This document shows, one piece after another, positions 10,601-22,843 of a stretch of DNA of 64,000 bases. The stretch's first letter is position 1. Every line of letters begins with the position of its first letter. Origin of the DNA: Spongilla lacustris (Eukaryota > Porifera > Demospongiae > Spongillida > Spongillidae); the NCBI GenBank assembly GCA_949361645.1, contig OX442420.1, forward strand, positions 5,914,782-5,978,781, written 5' to 3'. The notes beneath the pieces are model-generated. The model was not told the origin of the DNA. It saw only the letters and a program-made list of their open reading frames with translations, and did no database searches. The translations under genes were made by a program, and so were the position numbers.

Positions 10601-13600
10601 AAGCAACACTGCAAGGATTTGGCTCAGGAACAAATGTTACCACTTCATTGTCACAAAATTCTTCTGGACTATCATTTGTTCCATATGTGGTTGGACCAAC
10701 CACTATTGTCCTTTACATCAATCCAGTCAAAATAATCAATGCTGGAGTGTATACTGTCACATTAGGTACATATAATTGTTAATGCATTCATCACCATTGA
10801 TATGCATCACGTTTACATTTTATGCAGCAAGTGCAATGACTGCCAATGCCAATGTGACACTGAACATTACAGGTACAAATAGAAACTAAGTGTACTGACT
10901 ATTCATAACCTTGTGTTCAACTACAGTTCCTAAGTTGTCAGTGGCGCAATCTGTAATCTCTGTGTACCAAGGGAATGCAACTGTGATTTCCTGCACACCA
11001 AATCAATTTGGTGTCCAGATCCAGTGGACATTTCTAAGCACAAACACTGTCTTGGCTTCAGGCTATCAGTACACATACACCATCAATGCAACTACTCCTC
11101 TAGATGAAGGAATATATGTGTGCAGTGTTTTTGGAGACAATGCAAATATTGTAGAAACACAAGCTGTGTATGTAAATGTCATAGCTGGTAAGCTGTCATG
11201 ATTATAATGCATGGATATGAACATCATATCAGCATTGTTTTTTCCCATTAGTGTGTGCCCAAACATATGGTGCTGGTGTGATTTGGAATGTTGCATATGA
11301 GAACCAAACAGTACTGATGCCTTGCAGTGTTGCAGATGCCAAGTTTAGGTGAGAAATCCAGTATACATAATTAGGACAAATAAAGTAAATATGCATGTGT
11401 TTAATTTGCACAACATGCTCTACATCAGCGATGTCGCTCAGATGTCTTGTCAGTGCTTGCCCTCAGGGCAGTGGGGTGCAGTAGACTTTACTACATGTAC
11501 ATTGCGATCTGGAGTTAGCCGACCATTCACCATGTATTGGTCATCTCTAGTAGATGAGTCTTCGCTGATCTATGTGGTAGGACATGTTTATTCAAGCATT
11601 CCTATGTGTATGCTATTGAATCTTGTAATACCTATAGAGCTCCATTATGAACAGAATTCCTGGCATCAACATCACCTTTAATGAAATCAATATTTCTTCT
11701 TCATTTGGAATCTTTTCACAATTTGGAAGTTCTCTGTTTGCAATCCTGATATCAGCTAACTTTAATGATCAGCAGTTAATTGAATATTACCCATATACTT
11801 TTGATACGAAGCGCCAGGCAGTAATTTCAACATCCTTATCATATGCTGTAGTATGGCCTTCAGGTATAACTTTAAATGTTTTCAACAGTTACTGCATTTG
11901 AGCATACCACATCATTTTCAGATCCATGCAGTTGCAGACCAAGTCTTGGAAACCAGTTTTATTTGTGCTCTAATGTCCTATCAAGCCCATGCAATTGTAC
12001 AAATTCAACTTACTGTCAGGTACATCCACACTATTGTTTGTTCTTCTCCCCATTTACTTATGTTGTGAACAATGATAAATTAACTGAACTGACCTTTTTT
12101 TCTTAGTGCTTACCTCCATTTGTGGGAGATGGTGAACACTGCACAATAGACTTTGACCTTGATGGAGTTCCAGACACTCCATTGAACTGCACTGGGTACA
12201 CGTACTGTATGAAAGACAACTGCCCATACATCTATAATCCACCAATAAATGGTGTGCAAAGGGATGTATGTCATGGAATGTTGAAAGGTGATTTTACAAT
12301 CAAAGACAGCTGCAAAATTACTGCTAATTTTAGTTTACATGTAAATATTTGACCTGTGTTAATTGTTTTAAAGCCTAAAATAGGTTTCAGGTTTTAAGAT
12401 TGATTTTAGTGCTTGATTAACACCTCCATCATCACGATGTCATTAGGATGCATAACACAATGCATTTCTGTTTAAAAGCCAATGGATCGCAACTTTTATC
12501 TTTATACTGTACCTTATAGCTGCAGTATACTTGTCCTTTAGCTGAGGCTCATAAACCATATACATGTAGATTCCATCCAGCAACCTTTACTGTGCAGCAT
12601 GTGTCTTAATTTGCTATTGTACACATATGTATGTAAGGGATGTATGGAAAAATCATTTTGGCAAAGTACATTTTAATTTTTAATTATCATTGAATTTTAG
12701 ATGGATGCAGTCCTGTGAATGACACTGTGTGGGGCCTACAGTGGCCTGGTACTGCCCTTAATTCTACATATGTTCTACCCTGCCCTCAGGGAGGAATTGA
12801 GTATGTATCAGGTGAGATGAAGAGCCTTCTAGAGGTAACATGCATTCAATTTCTCTCATATGATACAGGAAAGGCCTATCGGTTTTGCTCCAGCACTGGT
12901 GATTGGGGTCCTACAAATGTGACACAATGTGAAAGCTACACAATTAGATATTTAGCACAAGAGGTACAGGACAATGGCAAAAGGAATGCTCACTTGGGTA
13001 CAATGTGGGGTTAAGCTCTAAAAATGCTACAGTTGGCCATCCTACCAGAAAAACCAGCTTTGGCATTATGATTATCATACTGTCAACTTTTTACGATCAT
13101 TAAAATGTACATTTGGGCAACCTTATAAAACATAATAGATGTTCACATTTCTAGATGTCCTTAGGAAAGTGAAAGTGACTTCAAATGAGTTTATAAATCT
13201 ACTTTTGTGTTGACTTAATAAGCTCATTTATACACATTCATGCACTCTCAATATCAGATTTCATCTCCAAGTCTCACCATTGCACAAGCTCTTGGCATAG
13301 TGAATTCACTGTTTCTTGAAACAGGACCCAAACATATTTCTATCCGTCCACTGGATCTAAGAGACAGTGTTAACATTCTTTCTACAATTTTAACCTTGTT
13401 GAACACAAACCTTCAACAAGGTGGGGGCACAGATGTGCTGAACACTATGGTAAGTTCCTTTTACATGTATGTACAGTTGTATGTTATCATGTTTCTTCAC
13501 ATTTAGATCATATTGGATGTGATAAACAACCTTTTGAATGAGATCAATCTATATGGGTGGCAAATCCTTCAAACAGTAGATCCTAATGCAGCAAGTCCAC

Positions 13601-16600
13601 TTCTCCTCAAGACTAGTGAGTCATATGGCCTCTACCTGGCATCAGCAATCAACACCACCAGTAGCATTACATTGTCAAGATCATCCATTGGTATGTCATG
13701 TTGCTAGAGGCTTGGCTACATTTACATGTACCTATAATTGGTTGTAGTGCTAGAGGCTGTGCTGACTGCACACATTATTGTACATTGCTATGGATAACTG
13801 CTATACATTTCACTGCTAGTGCTTCAGGCATCCAAGGTACAGATCACACCAAAGCAAGCTGACATCAAGTTTCCTGATGGCAATGGTGATCTATTGATCA
13901 ATGCCACATTTTCTGCCAGTGCTGTCAGTATCACTATTCCTGGTGCTCTTCTATTGGAAAGGGGCAATAATGGTACAAATGAAAGTAACGTATTACTCAT
14001 ATTAAATAAAGTATACATGTCTTTACCACAGCCTCATCTGTACCAGTGGTCAACATGATCATCAATAACATTGGCACTTTTCTACCACGTAATGGATCTA
14101 GGTATGCTGTCTTAAAAAGAATCGGTATTCAATACACATATGCACACATATGCACATATGATGCGGCATTGTTACTCCTTAAATACACTATCCCATATAC
14201 ACAGCACACAGGAAGTGGATTCACTTGTTCTTTCAAGCCAAGTGGCTGTTGAAGATGGTGGGTTTGGATCATTAGTTCTACAAAGACGGCCTGCAACACT
14301 CTCCTTTAGAATAAATAAAGTAAGAATATTTTTGTTGTAGGGGCATATATGTATTAAATATGTATTCTTTATTCCAGTTCAGTGCGCAATACAAATGTTC
14401 TTTCTGGAACTTTTCAAACTCGTATGTTACCTCATTAATGAACTCACTGTTGATTATGGTACTTCCAGATCTTGGTCATCAGAAGGCATGCTGCCTCCAT
14501 CAAGCAATGGCTCATTTGTCCAGTGCTACTCAACTCATCTGACCAGCTTTGCAGTGCTACTAGCTGTAGAAAACTTTGTATGTTCTAATACTATCAGTTA
14601 CATGCACATGCTGATGTATATATTGTACACAGCCTGACAGTAAAGCTCTGACAATCATCTCCTACATCGGGTGTGGTATATCAATGACAGGCTTACTCGT
14701 CACAATTGTATTCTTCTTGACCTTCAGGTATGGTTTCATATATGTAGACATGCACTGTCCAATGCATTATATTGATAGAAAACAGCTCTTGGAAAAGCCA
14801 CATAATTTCATCCACTTGAACTTGGCTATTGCGCTGTTCTTAGCGTTCCTTATTTTTGTTGCTGGAATTGAAACTGCTAAGAATAATGTTGTACGTAATA
14901 ATGTTTGTAACTATAAATGAATTGACTTTAATCTTCTTATGACCAATGGCCAGGCTGCCTGCAAGGCTGTTGCAGCACTCCTTCAATATTTCTGGCTCTC
15001 TGCATTCTGCTGGATGATGTGTGAGGGTGTCATGTTGTACCTCATGTTGGTGGTGGTGTTCAGTACTCTGAAGGACAAGTGGTGGTTCTTTCTTCTACTG
15101 GGGTGGGGTAAGTGTCCTCCTTTAGTAGTTCCTTGTCATAACAAGGCTCATCTGGTTCAGTTCCTGCTCTGGTCTTTGTGGTCATTGGGCTTGCAGTAAG
15201 AAGTGATTACTATGTGGTGAGAAGCAAGAATGATAACACAACCATTTCATAGTAAGCAGAGGTTTGTTACATAAGCACAGTGAGAGTTTTGTTATTAAAA
15301 CTCGGTTATGTGCTTAGTACTTCAATTGATAGCCCTGATGTCTTGTTAAAGAGCAATAATAACATAACATTACAATGACTGGATTTATCATAAAAAAACC
15401 TATGTATTCTCCTTGTACATGTGTTTATGGGTGTATGGGTTGTACAATCATGATAGTAACTAAACTGGATATAAAAAGATTCTCTCCGAGATATTTAGTG
15501 TTACACAACCTGTATAGTGCAATGGTGTAAAAAGGTGCCAGGATTGGCAGTTACAATATATCAGCCTTTAGGTATTACTCACAATTGCTTATGTGCTCCT
15601 GCTATTAGCTCGAAAGACTTATGTATGACTGAATAGTCATGCAACAGTATACACATGTATCACCATATTAAGGTTAATGAATTGTTCTCAGTGTAAAAAT
15701 AAAGAAGGGAACAAACTACAGGAGATATGATACAACTTTCCTATATTTAGTCTATACCTGAAATAATTTACAAATTCAGCTGTTAGCACAAAAGCACTGC
15801 AATATTGATGTAGTGTGCAATTCTAAATATGAAGTATGAGGAAAAATGCAGTGCTTTGGATTGAATAGTAATGTGTGCCTCAGTTTATGAAGTTATGGTG
15901 GCATACATATACCTTGATGTAGTCCACTGATGTACATATTGGACATGGCACTATTGAAATTTTCAGTGTACAAGTGAACATTCAATTGATGGGTTTCTTA
16001 TGTTATACATTACACTAATAATAATAAAAACAGTGTAAATTAAAAACATAAATATATAATTGTAATAATAATAACATATACAATTATACATGAATACACC
16101 ACACATCTAAATCTACAATGCACTTCTACTCAACATCGCTCTTGAGTTGGCCTTAATTAGGGACATGTTCAGACGACCATATAATTATTAATACATGTAA
16201 GTACATAATAAATTTATCACCATTTGTGTATTTTGTCTACGTCATCTTTTAGTTTGAATATTTGATTTATAACAAAATAAGCTTTAAATTTTATCTGGCC
16301 ACTTTAAAGATACATTCTTCTGTAATTATTCTTGCTTAAATTCTCAATTAGTTGCTGGATGTCCACTGAAAAGGGTACCATATGGGCCTTTGCTGTTCCA
16401 GTGGTGCTGATCCTGTTGGTAAGCATTAGAGCTGCCATTTGTACTGTAATCCACATGTATGCTTGTGACAGGTTAATGTTCTGTTCCTGATAATGGTGCT
16501 GGTTGTGTTGTGTAAGAAGAGCAAAGCAAAATTTACTGATGATAAAGTCAATAAAGCCTTGGTTGTGTAAGTTGTATCTAGATATAGTTCTGTATAACAA

Positions 16601-18199
16601 TTGGTCTAACCGACAACCAGATCACTACTAAAGGCCACTGTCATTTTACTACCTATACTTGGATGCACATGGATATTTGGACTGCTCTCTGTAAACCAGT
16701 ACACATTGGTTTTTACATGGCTTTTCACAATTCTAAACTCCCTGCAAGTCAGTATGCATTTAATTTACTGCTTGGTGCAGTAATTACATGAATGAGTAAT
16801 TTGTTTCCTCTAGGGATTTTTTATATTTGTGTGCTATGTCTTGAGGCATGAAAAGGTACTCATGTTATTTATATCTGCATTAGTCACGTATTCCAATATG
16901 TTTATAGATATGGGGCATGATAAGCAAGAAGTATGAAGCCTGGTCTTCTTCAAGTCATACCGACCAAAATGTGAGCATGTCTTGTCATAACCCATACTTT
17001 AAGCATGTGTAACACATTATCGTCATGTTACTACATCACAGCAACATACAAATTCTACAAGTTCACATTCCGAAAAAAAGACTAGTGTTTATTCTGATTT
17101 CAAAAGTTCAACTGGAAATACATCACAGAAATTTAATAATTCTCCAACCGATAACAAGTGCAACGTTTACTCTGATTTGAAAATTTCAGAAGGAATCATG
17201 CTGGAGAGTGTACAATCCAATCAATACTCAGGTAATGTGTTGAATTCTGCTATTCAATGTTATGATTCATTGTACGTGCATGCATGCAATTTGTGGTGAA
17301 GGAAGTACCTAAAGATGTGTGCAGTACAGTGAAAGCTGAATTATGGAATTACTTCCAGGCAGATTATATGGTTTTGATTATATGTGAATTTCAATAACCT
17401 TTGTAATATTTTAACAAACACACTATTTTTAAAAAGCTTATATAATATAGCACTCACTGTAAAGCACATCAATGTTTTATGAGAGCTACATCCTCATCTG
17501 TATAGAAATTTAAAGGATAAACTAAATATGGTACATACATGTACAGACACTGTCATAGTTCAGTGCAAAATTTGGTGTGTATGCTAATGCACTATACATG
17601 TATTTACCTTCTAGCATGTTTCCATGATGTCTTGTGATGTACAATATAAATCAAACTGACCTACATTCTATTCCTTTTCATTCTTTTGTATTTCTGCATG
17701 TATAAATTAATAGATTAGATGCAAATCATTATGTATGCACATTGTAATAGATAAAACGCATACTAAATTATTACATTGTAAGATGGGTTGCTACATGTAT
17801 ACTGTATAACACTGTGTAATGTTATATTCATCTATAAAAACCCCTTTTACGTAGTACTTGTGTATGACATGGCTAATAATATAATGATTGTTTCACTTTA
17901 CAAAAGCTTTATTTTTAAACACAACTATGTGTTTAATTCATCACTGCTTATGCATTTCAGAAATATCAAATCTGAGGCAACATAACACACAGTGTGAAGA
18001 AAAAAGTTCCAGTGAGGCCATTACATTTGAAGGTATGCTCAGCACTTTTGTACGCAAGTGTTGCATGTAGTCATTACCGATGACTGTTCCAGATTGTGGC
18101 AATACTTCATTCTCTACTACTGGGTTCAGCAGAGACGATGCAAAGAGTGTGTATTTGCGATATGTTCACAAAGATGGTGAAGGAAATAAGGCTAATTAG
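7674..18199 (+). CDS. receptor A: adhesion GPCR with Ig-like/HRM/TSP3-like/GAIN-GPS/7TM, 5' end not found
   Basis: I assembled 36 exons joined by GT-AG introns, and every phase agrees, giving about 1,835 codons to TAG 18197-18199. Exons: 7674-7789, 7842-8123, 8312-8653, 8711-8983, 9262-9315, 9390-9519, 9663-9931, 10086-10412, 10463-10765, 10828-10872, 10927-11187, 11252-11348, 11429-11576, 11638-11863, 11922-12019, 12107-12287, 12701-12963, 13258-13449, 13507-13690, 13820-13984, 14032-14101, 14205-14319, 14378-14421, 14469-14577, 14633-14727, 14779-14890, 14954-15107, 15161-15251, 16352-16418, 16472-16566, 16621-16747, 16814-16855, 16908-16970, 17042-17231, 17961-18032, 18093-18199. The architecture is that of a plasma-membrane adhesion GPCR, with a large ectodomain tethered through a GAIN/GPS unit to seven helices. 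The first exon is internal (phase 2 acceptor), and no signal peptide is visible upstream. The ligand is unknown; intracellular coupling is expected from the family only. Confidence 0.88.
7842..11187 (+). other. receptor A immunoglobulin-like ectodomain exons
   Basis: Ig-type cysteine contexts recur. Exon 7842-8123 has NVTIDCSPSD and GMYECSGYA. Exon 8312-8653 has SLTCIGTKG and SFLYCISQE. Exons 9390-9519/9663-9931 have VTLSCVPSD and later LMFRCSLVNG. Exon 10927-11187 has ATVISCTPNQ and GIYVCSVFG. Most of these exons are bounded by phase 1 introns, the usual arrangement for modular extracellular domains. Exons 8711-8983, 10086-10412 and 10463-10765 are beta-rich and N-glycosylation-rich but lack a clear Cys pair, so they are degenerate or different folds. 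This part likely binds the unknown ligand. Confidence 0.75.
11252..11576 (+). other. receptor A first HRM-like module
   Basis: Two exons (11252-11348, 11429-11576) encode GAGVIWNVAYENQTVLMPC, then MSCQCLPSGQWGAVDFTTC. The order Trp, Cys, Cys, G-x-W, Cys resembles the hormone receptor motif domain of family B and adhesion receptors. The canonical module comes later at 12701, so this looks like a divergent duplicate. Copy B has the same pair. Confidence 0.5.
11922..12287 (+). other. receptor A Cys-rich segment with thrombospondin type 3-like repeat
   Basis: Exon 11922-12019 is Cys-rich (DPCSCRPSLG to SPCNCTNSTYCQ). Exon 12107-12287 continues with CLPPFVGDGEHC, an EGF-like ending, and then DFDLDGVPDTPLNC and MKDNCPYIYNP. 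The DxDGVPD...DNCP pattern matches calcium-binding thrombospondin type 3 repeats. No counterpart of the second exon is visible in receptor B. Confidence 0.6.
12701..12963 (+). other. receptor A hormone receptor motif (HRM) exon
   Basis: The exon encodes DGCSPVNDTVWGLQWPGTAL, then YVLPCPQGG, AYRFCSSTGDWG and VTQCESY. The PCP, R-x-C, G-x-W and terminal Cys are the hallmarks of the HRM domain that precedes the GAIN domain in many adhesion receptors. The matching exon in receptor B is 34395-34657. Confidence 0.75.
13258..14577 (+). other. receptor A GAIN domain and GPS cleavage motif
   Basis: Seven exons cover the helical and beta parts of the GAIN domain. The GPS is formed by exons 14378-14421 and 14469-14577, joined across a 47-bp intron: KCSFWNFSNSSWSSEGM, then FVQCYSTHLTSFAVLLAV. 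The HL-T tripeptide for autoproteolysis is kept, as are both Trp residues. Two of the four canonical cysteines are replaced: GC is GM, and the Cys two residues before HLT is Ser. Confidence 0.8.
14633..16855 (+). other. receptor A seven-transmembrane exons
   Basis: TM1 is ISYIGCGISMTGLLVTIVFF. TM2 contains HLNLAIALFLAFLIFVAG. TM3 begins CKAVAALLQYFWLSAFCWMM and is followed by EGVMLYLMLVVVF. TM4 is WWFFLLLGWGVPALVFVVIG. Extracellular loop 2 has YCWMSTEKGTIW and leads into TM5. TM6 has LLPILGCTWIFGLL, and TM7 has LNSLQGFFIFVCYVL. These are adhesion/family B2 signatures, including the TM3-loop 2 Cys pair and GWGxP in TM4. Confidence 0.9.
15473..15757. mobile_element. decayed copy of the hairpin MITE in a receptor A intron
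   Basis: Positions 15473-15530 resemble one end of the 4727-5004 arm (ATTCTCTCCGAGA, ... AATGGTGTAAAAA). Positions 15689-15757 resemble the other end (GTGTAAAAATAAAGAAGGGA ... CCTATATTTAG). About 150 bp of unrelated sequence separates the halves. It lies in the 1.1-kb intron between TM4 and TM5, one of the largest introns of the gene. Confidence 0.55.
16908..18199 (+). other. receptor A cytoplasmic tail exons
   Basis: Exons 16908-16970, 17042-17231, 17961-18032 and 18093-18199 encode a Ser/Thr/Asn-rich tail. It includes two related motifs, SVYSDFKSS and NVYSDLKIS, which could be tyrosine phosphorylation or docking sites (inference). The protein ends KDGEGNKAN before the TAG. The 0.7-kb intron before exon 17961 shows no additional coding. 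Confidence 0.65.
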
Positions 18200-19805
18200 T
18201 GCTACATGTATAGACTTGTGTATAAGTTGATAACATTCTTGCATGGCTTACATGCAAAGATTTAGTGATGTGCTTAAAGTATAATCTTATTCTAAAAAAT
18301 TAAAAAATTCGGTATTACTGAGCATTCTATTGTCAAGCATGTATAAATAAAAACATTCGCAATGAGAGTATACGACATGTACAAAATTTCCAAGGGTTGT
18401 TTCTTACCTTAAAAAAGAAAGCCTCATGTGTACTGCTTATCCCGGTGACAATACCATTGGTTGGCTCTTGCAGTTTGGTTTAATCACCAGCTATCTAAAG
18501 AGAATGACACTTTAATTTGCCAGCAGAGCAGATATAAAGCATCAAGAAGTTTTTCCAATATCTGAAGGGTGACTGGACTGTTCATCTGTCTCTATTGAAG
18601 CAGCCCAGCAATTTTCTAATGGCCCGAATACTTTATCCTGGAGCCACATGAGACATGTATGCCACATGCTCGCTATGTAGAGGTAATTATAAAGGCAGAA
18701 GCATAAAAGGTACAGAGATGGTATACATCTATAGCGTACGTTCGCGATACATGCTCTTCATTCCTGATGAGACAATACCGTGCATCGGCATTGGAGGAAG
18801 TAACAACAACACCTGGAATGAGAGTGAATTTGGCCATATCTACATGTATATAATCTTTGCTCGCATGGGCCTGGGATGCACATGCACTCTCTACTGTGTC
18901 ATTACAGGGCATTCATGCACTTTGGGCATGCCAGGATATGCGACAAAGCTACAGAACAGAATTGATTTGGATTGAGCATACCACGAATGGTATTACCAAT
19001 GAAGATGACATCCGCCCAGATTCGTATGGAGACTAATCCCATCACTGATTTACAATCAAAATCCAAGCATGTAGTGATACCACCCACTGGATGTACAGCC
19101 ACTCACTGTTTTTGGAAAGTGTTTTGGAAATCCTGATTAGGGTTCTGTCTACTTTACGGAATCAAGGAATGGCATGGGATCATCCGTTTATGCAAAAACA
19201 AATGCACTAAAATGCACTAAAGCTTGCATGTAAACACATTCAATATTGTTCCATTTCCAGTTAGAACTAGTCCAAAACCACTTGACCCTGCAGAAACAAG
19301 TGAGTGGATTATGCAAGAGCGATTGCAGAAATTATAACTTGCAGACAGAGGTCAAGAGATTGGTTTATGATGCCAATCAAACCTGCACAGGAGCAGATAA
19401 CTAAGTGCATTGGTCAGAAACAATCTGCGCTTTGGTAAAGTTTGACGTTTTGGTGCATTGGCAACTACCACTATATGCATGCAATTATAAATGAATTAGC
19501 TATCTTCACAGTCATGTATAGTACTTAGTTAACGGCAAGATGAATATGCGGTATGAAATATTAAATAGCTAGATGGCATGATCAATACAGCTCAAATGGC
19601 AGGCCAATTATGGGAAAGAACTCAATCATATCTACATGTACAAGCATCTAAATGTGATTAATTATGCAAACCTCAGAAAGGCAGATATCATCTCATCAAC
19701 TTATGTATGTACAATGTAGTTCATGTTGGTAGATTGGTGAGATGGTGTTAAAAAGCTCACATTGTTTTGAAAAGAAAATATGCTAATGGAAACACTGGAA
19801 TTTTG
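18200..19805. other. intergenic, no gene supported
   Basis: About 1.6 kb between receptor A and the tandem repeat. The frames are short and interrupted on both strands. The stretch 18655-18975 stays open for 106 codons but has no recognisable domain. Confidence 0.5.
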
Positions 19806-19898
19806 TGGATCGTTTGAAGCAGTTTGTGTGGATCGTTTGAAGCAGTTTGTGTGGATCGTTTGAAGCAGTTGTGTAGATCGTTTGAAGCAGTTTGTGTA
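19806..19898. repeat. ~23-bp tandem repeat, four copies
   Basis: Four copies of a unit containing GATCGTTTGAAGCAGTTTGT, the third slightly shortened. Nothing coding overlaps it. Confidence 0.85.
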
Positions 19899-19976
19899 AA
19901 AATGCTTGCTGTCTAAAGCTAACAGTATTAGACAAAAAGAAGTATGGTCTTGGTGGGTATAAAGATGATGCCATTG

Positions 19977-22843
19977 TTAGGCACTGCGGAATCCGTGATT
20001 TTAGACCGTAATATCCTAGACGTCAGAAGAAAATTTTTCTGTTTGCTATTTTAAAAATATTTATTGACACCATTTGGTAAAAACGATTTGGTAGCTTCAT
20101 TGTGCTTCATTGTGGCTTACTATGCATTCAGAACGACTGCCGAATGCGTGAGCAATAGACCAGACTAGTTTTTAAGTTTTAAAACACGCACCGTATTTAT
20201 TAAGTGTTGTTCAAATCGAATATAGTTTTCTGGCCACGATTTTCGACTCCAAAACGCTGCGTCCCCTCCACGGTAAGTACTCTCCCCTCTAGATAATTCA
20301 TCCTTCTATATTTCTACGAAGTTTCATAAAGATTTGACGAAGCGCAGGGTACCTTCTACGATGCGCCAGTTACTGAACATCTTTGGACCGATACATCAAA
20401 TGGTACTATACACCAGAATCTACAGAAACATCATTTTTTATAACTTAGATCATAACTTTTGGGTTTGGATCACTAAAATTGTCGGAATTCCTATCTGACA
20501 CTGAATTTTCAGGGTCAAAGCATTAAGGTATCTTCAGGTTAAGGTTTTTGGCTTACAACTCAACAAATAGTTCGACTTAAGAGCTCCTTTTTGTTGCACA
20601 GATAGCTCATTATACTAGCTTTATATATGGAATGTTTGAACTCTTAACTCCAATTCGTTGTGAAGTTAGAATTGTTTTTATAAGGTTTTTGATATGAGTG
20701 CTGCTTAGCATCAGTACGGCCGAATTAACTCGACTTAAGAGAAGTAACTATATAATTTTTAATATTTTTTTGGACATTTGCTAACCATACTAAACATTGC
20801 TATAAAGGCAGAAAAGCTTAAAATTTAAGGAATTGTATTTAAATGTTAGGATTCTTCAGTAAATGTATTTGATTACGTGACGTCACTGAGGGTGTGCGTA
20901 CTACAGATAGCCATGTACGACGCGTTATCCGCGTCAAACACCACGGGTTCTTTTCAGAAATCAGAACCAATGCAGCTTGGCATCCCAAATGGACCATTCT
21001 GGAACAAGAGCCACGGCCCACGAGCCTAATCAGAAAGCGCGTGATATGAGCCATATGACGGGTCTATTAGCGGAAGATCTCAGAGTGGAGGCAAAAGCAT
21101 GGTGCTTGCAGAACTCGTTAAACGAATCAGAATTTCAGCTGACTCTAATAACATAGATTGCAGCAATATAACACATGTATATATAATCAAAAGTGTTGAT
21201 GTCACAGGGGCGGCGGAGCAGGGGGGGCAAGGAGGGCTATTGCCCCCCGAAATATCGAGGTGGGGGGGCTCAGCCCCCCCTTGCGCTGCCATCAGGTTAT
21301 AAATAACTTTAATCTTATTGCGAGCGCGTGTTCTCCGCGATTGCCTTACTGCCAGTGACTGTGAGGGTTATCCCCAGCCATTGTAATCAATAACGAAGTA
21401 GGTCTGGCTTGCAAGACTAACTGTGAATGACTTATTTATCGGGTTGTGTGTATACAGATGAAATGAAGGCAGGTTCTATTGCATGAACCATGGTCCGTTC
21501 CGAAGAAATACACTGAAGGCAAAGGTTACTAAGTGCGGTTTTGAATTGGGGGAACGAATTCGAGGAGAGTAGCTCTGTGAGTTGCAGTTAAAAACTACAA
21601 GACATCAACGTCAAACGCAAGTATAGACATAATTTACCTATTTGAGACCCTCCATGACAGAAAGAAGATTTAATAACTGCTTCTTCTTGCATGTGCATAA
21701 AAAGCTAGCAGAATGCATTAATCAAATTCGGTACATTTCCCACCCAAAAAAAAATGGTCCATGTTTAAACGAGCGTATTGACATATCATGAAATCATGAA
21801 CGCAGTTGCGTGCTATTCTTTACAATCTTGTTGGAGTACCAGTTCTTTTCTGAAATGTTGAAACAGGGTACGCGGAAGCATGAACGATTACGAAGATACG
21901 CTTGTTTTAACGGACTATTTTTTTTCCTACGCGCATGGGTATGAATATAATTATCTTTTTACCACTGCCCCCCCAAATATGGACACCCTCCGCCGCCCCT
22001 GTGTCAACCAAACAGCCATAGCTCAGTGCACTGGTACTGCAACGAGTACAATAGTCAGCCAGATGAGGGCCTTTATACATAGTATACCACCATTAAAATA
22101 CGTTCTACTATGATTTTCAAGAGTAGCTGTGAATGTTAGAATCTTAAAGTTATAGTTGCATGCTTATAGCCTCATAAGATGACTATACATCTTACAAAAT
22201 ATATATCAGTACTATGCATGACAATTCCACAGGAGTAGCAAACCTTCATTTCCAGAGTAATTACTAATTTAACTTCTCTGCAAGGTGCATGTAAATTTCA
22301 CCAACGTACTATACGATGGGCAGATAACTCATAAAGAAAGTTACCAAAAATATTGAATGATGGATGAATCTGAAGAATAACTAGTTGATGCATGGTCATT
22401 AACATGCTCGTGGACTATTTAATTTGGTGATTTAGTGTTTGTGGCTAATGAAAATAATATTCTTCAATGTTAAATGATACTGTGCTCAAGTGTATGCATG
22501 TTAGTCAGTTTTTTGTTCACAATTTGAAAATATACATGTGATGAAAAACCATCTAAAAGTCTTAACAAAGTCAGAACTACTTATATGCAATGTTTGGAAT
22601 TAATATCTTACGGAATGGCAAGGTTATGTTTTATTGTTCCTCAACCGTCACAGTTTTTATTACGATTACGCATTGACCGCTGTACTAAAAAAGTTGTCAC
22701 TTTGGCGCTACATATCTCCGGTGCTAAAAATGGTACGGTGACGCATGAAATACTGAAAAACACAACTTTCTTTGCTCTTTCTAACGATAATAATATTATA
22801 ATCGTTTGAGCATTTTTGAAAAAATTCCGCAGTGCCTACCATT
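19977..22843. mobile_element. possible ~2.9-kb non-autonomous DNA element
   Basis: The left boundary reads AGGCACTGCGGAATCC (from 19978), and AATTCCGCAGTGCCT (22827-22841) is its inverted match on the right. Internally there is no transposase. The right part has sequences such as GTTGTCACTTTGGCGC, and a CRE-like TGACGTCA palindrome lies at about 20879. The inverted match is only about 14-15 bp, so chance or a partial element is possible. Confidence 0.35.
21203..22003. mobile_element. ~0.8-kb GC-ended TIR element
   Basis: CACAGGGGCGGCGGAG at 21203-21218 is exactly matched by its reverse complement at 21988-22003. Inside the left end is a G/C-rich stretch (GCCCCCCGAAATATCGAGG). The right end is C-rich as well. 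No open frame spans the interior, so it is non-autonomous. It may be nested in the larger candidate element. Confidence 0.65.

Noticed and set aside
18655..18975. A 106-codon plus-strand frame after receptor A
   Set aside because: No domain, no splice signals consistent with an exon, and receptor A already ends with a stop at 18199.
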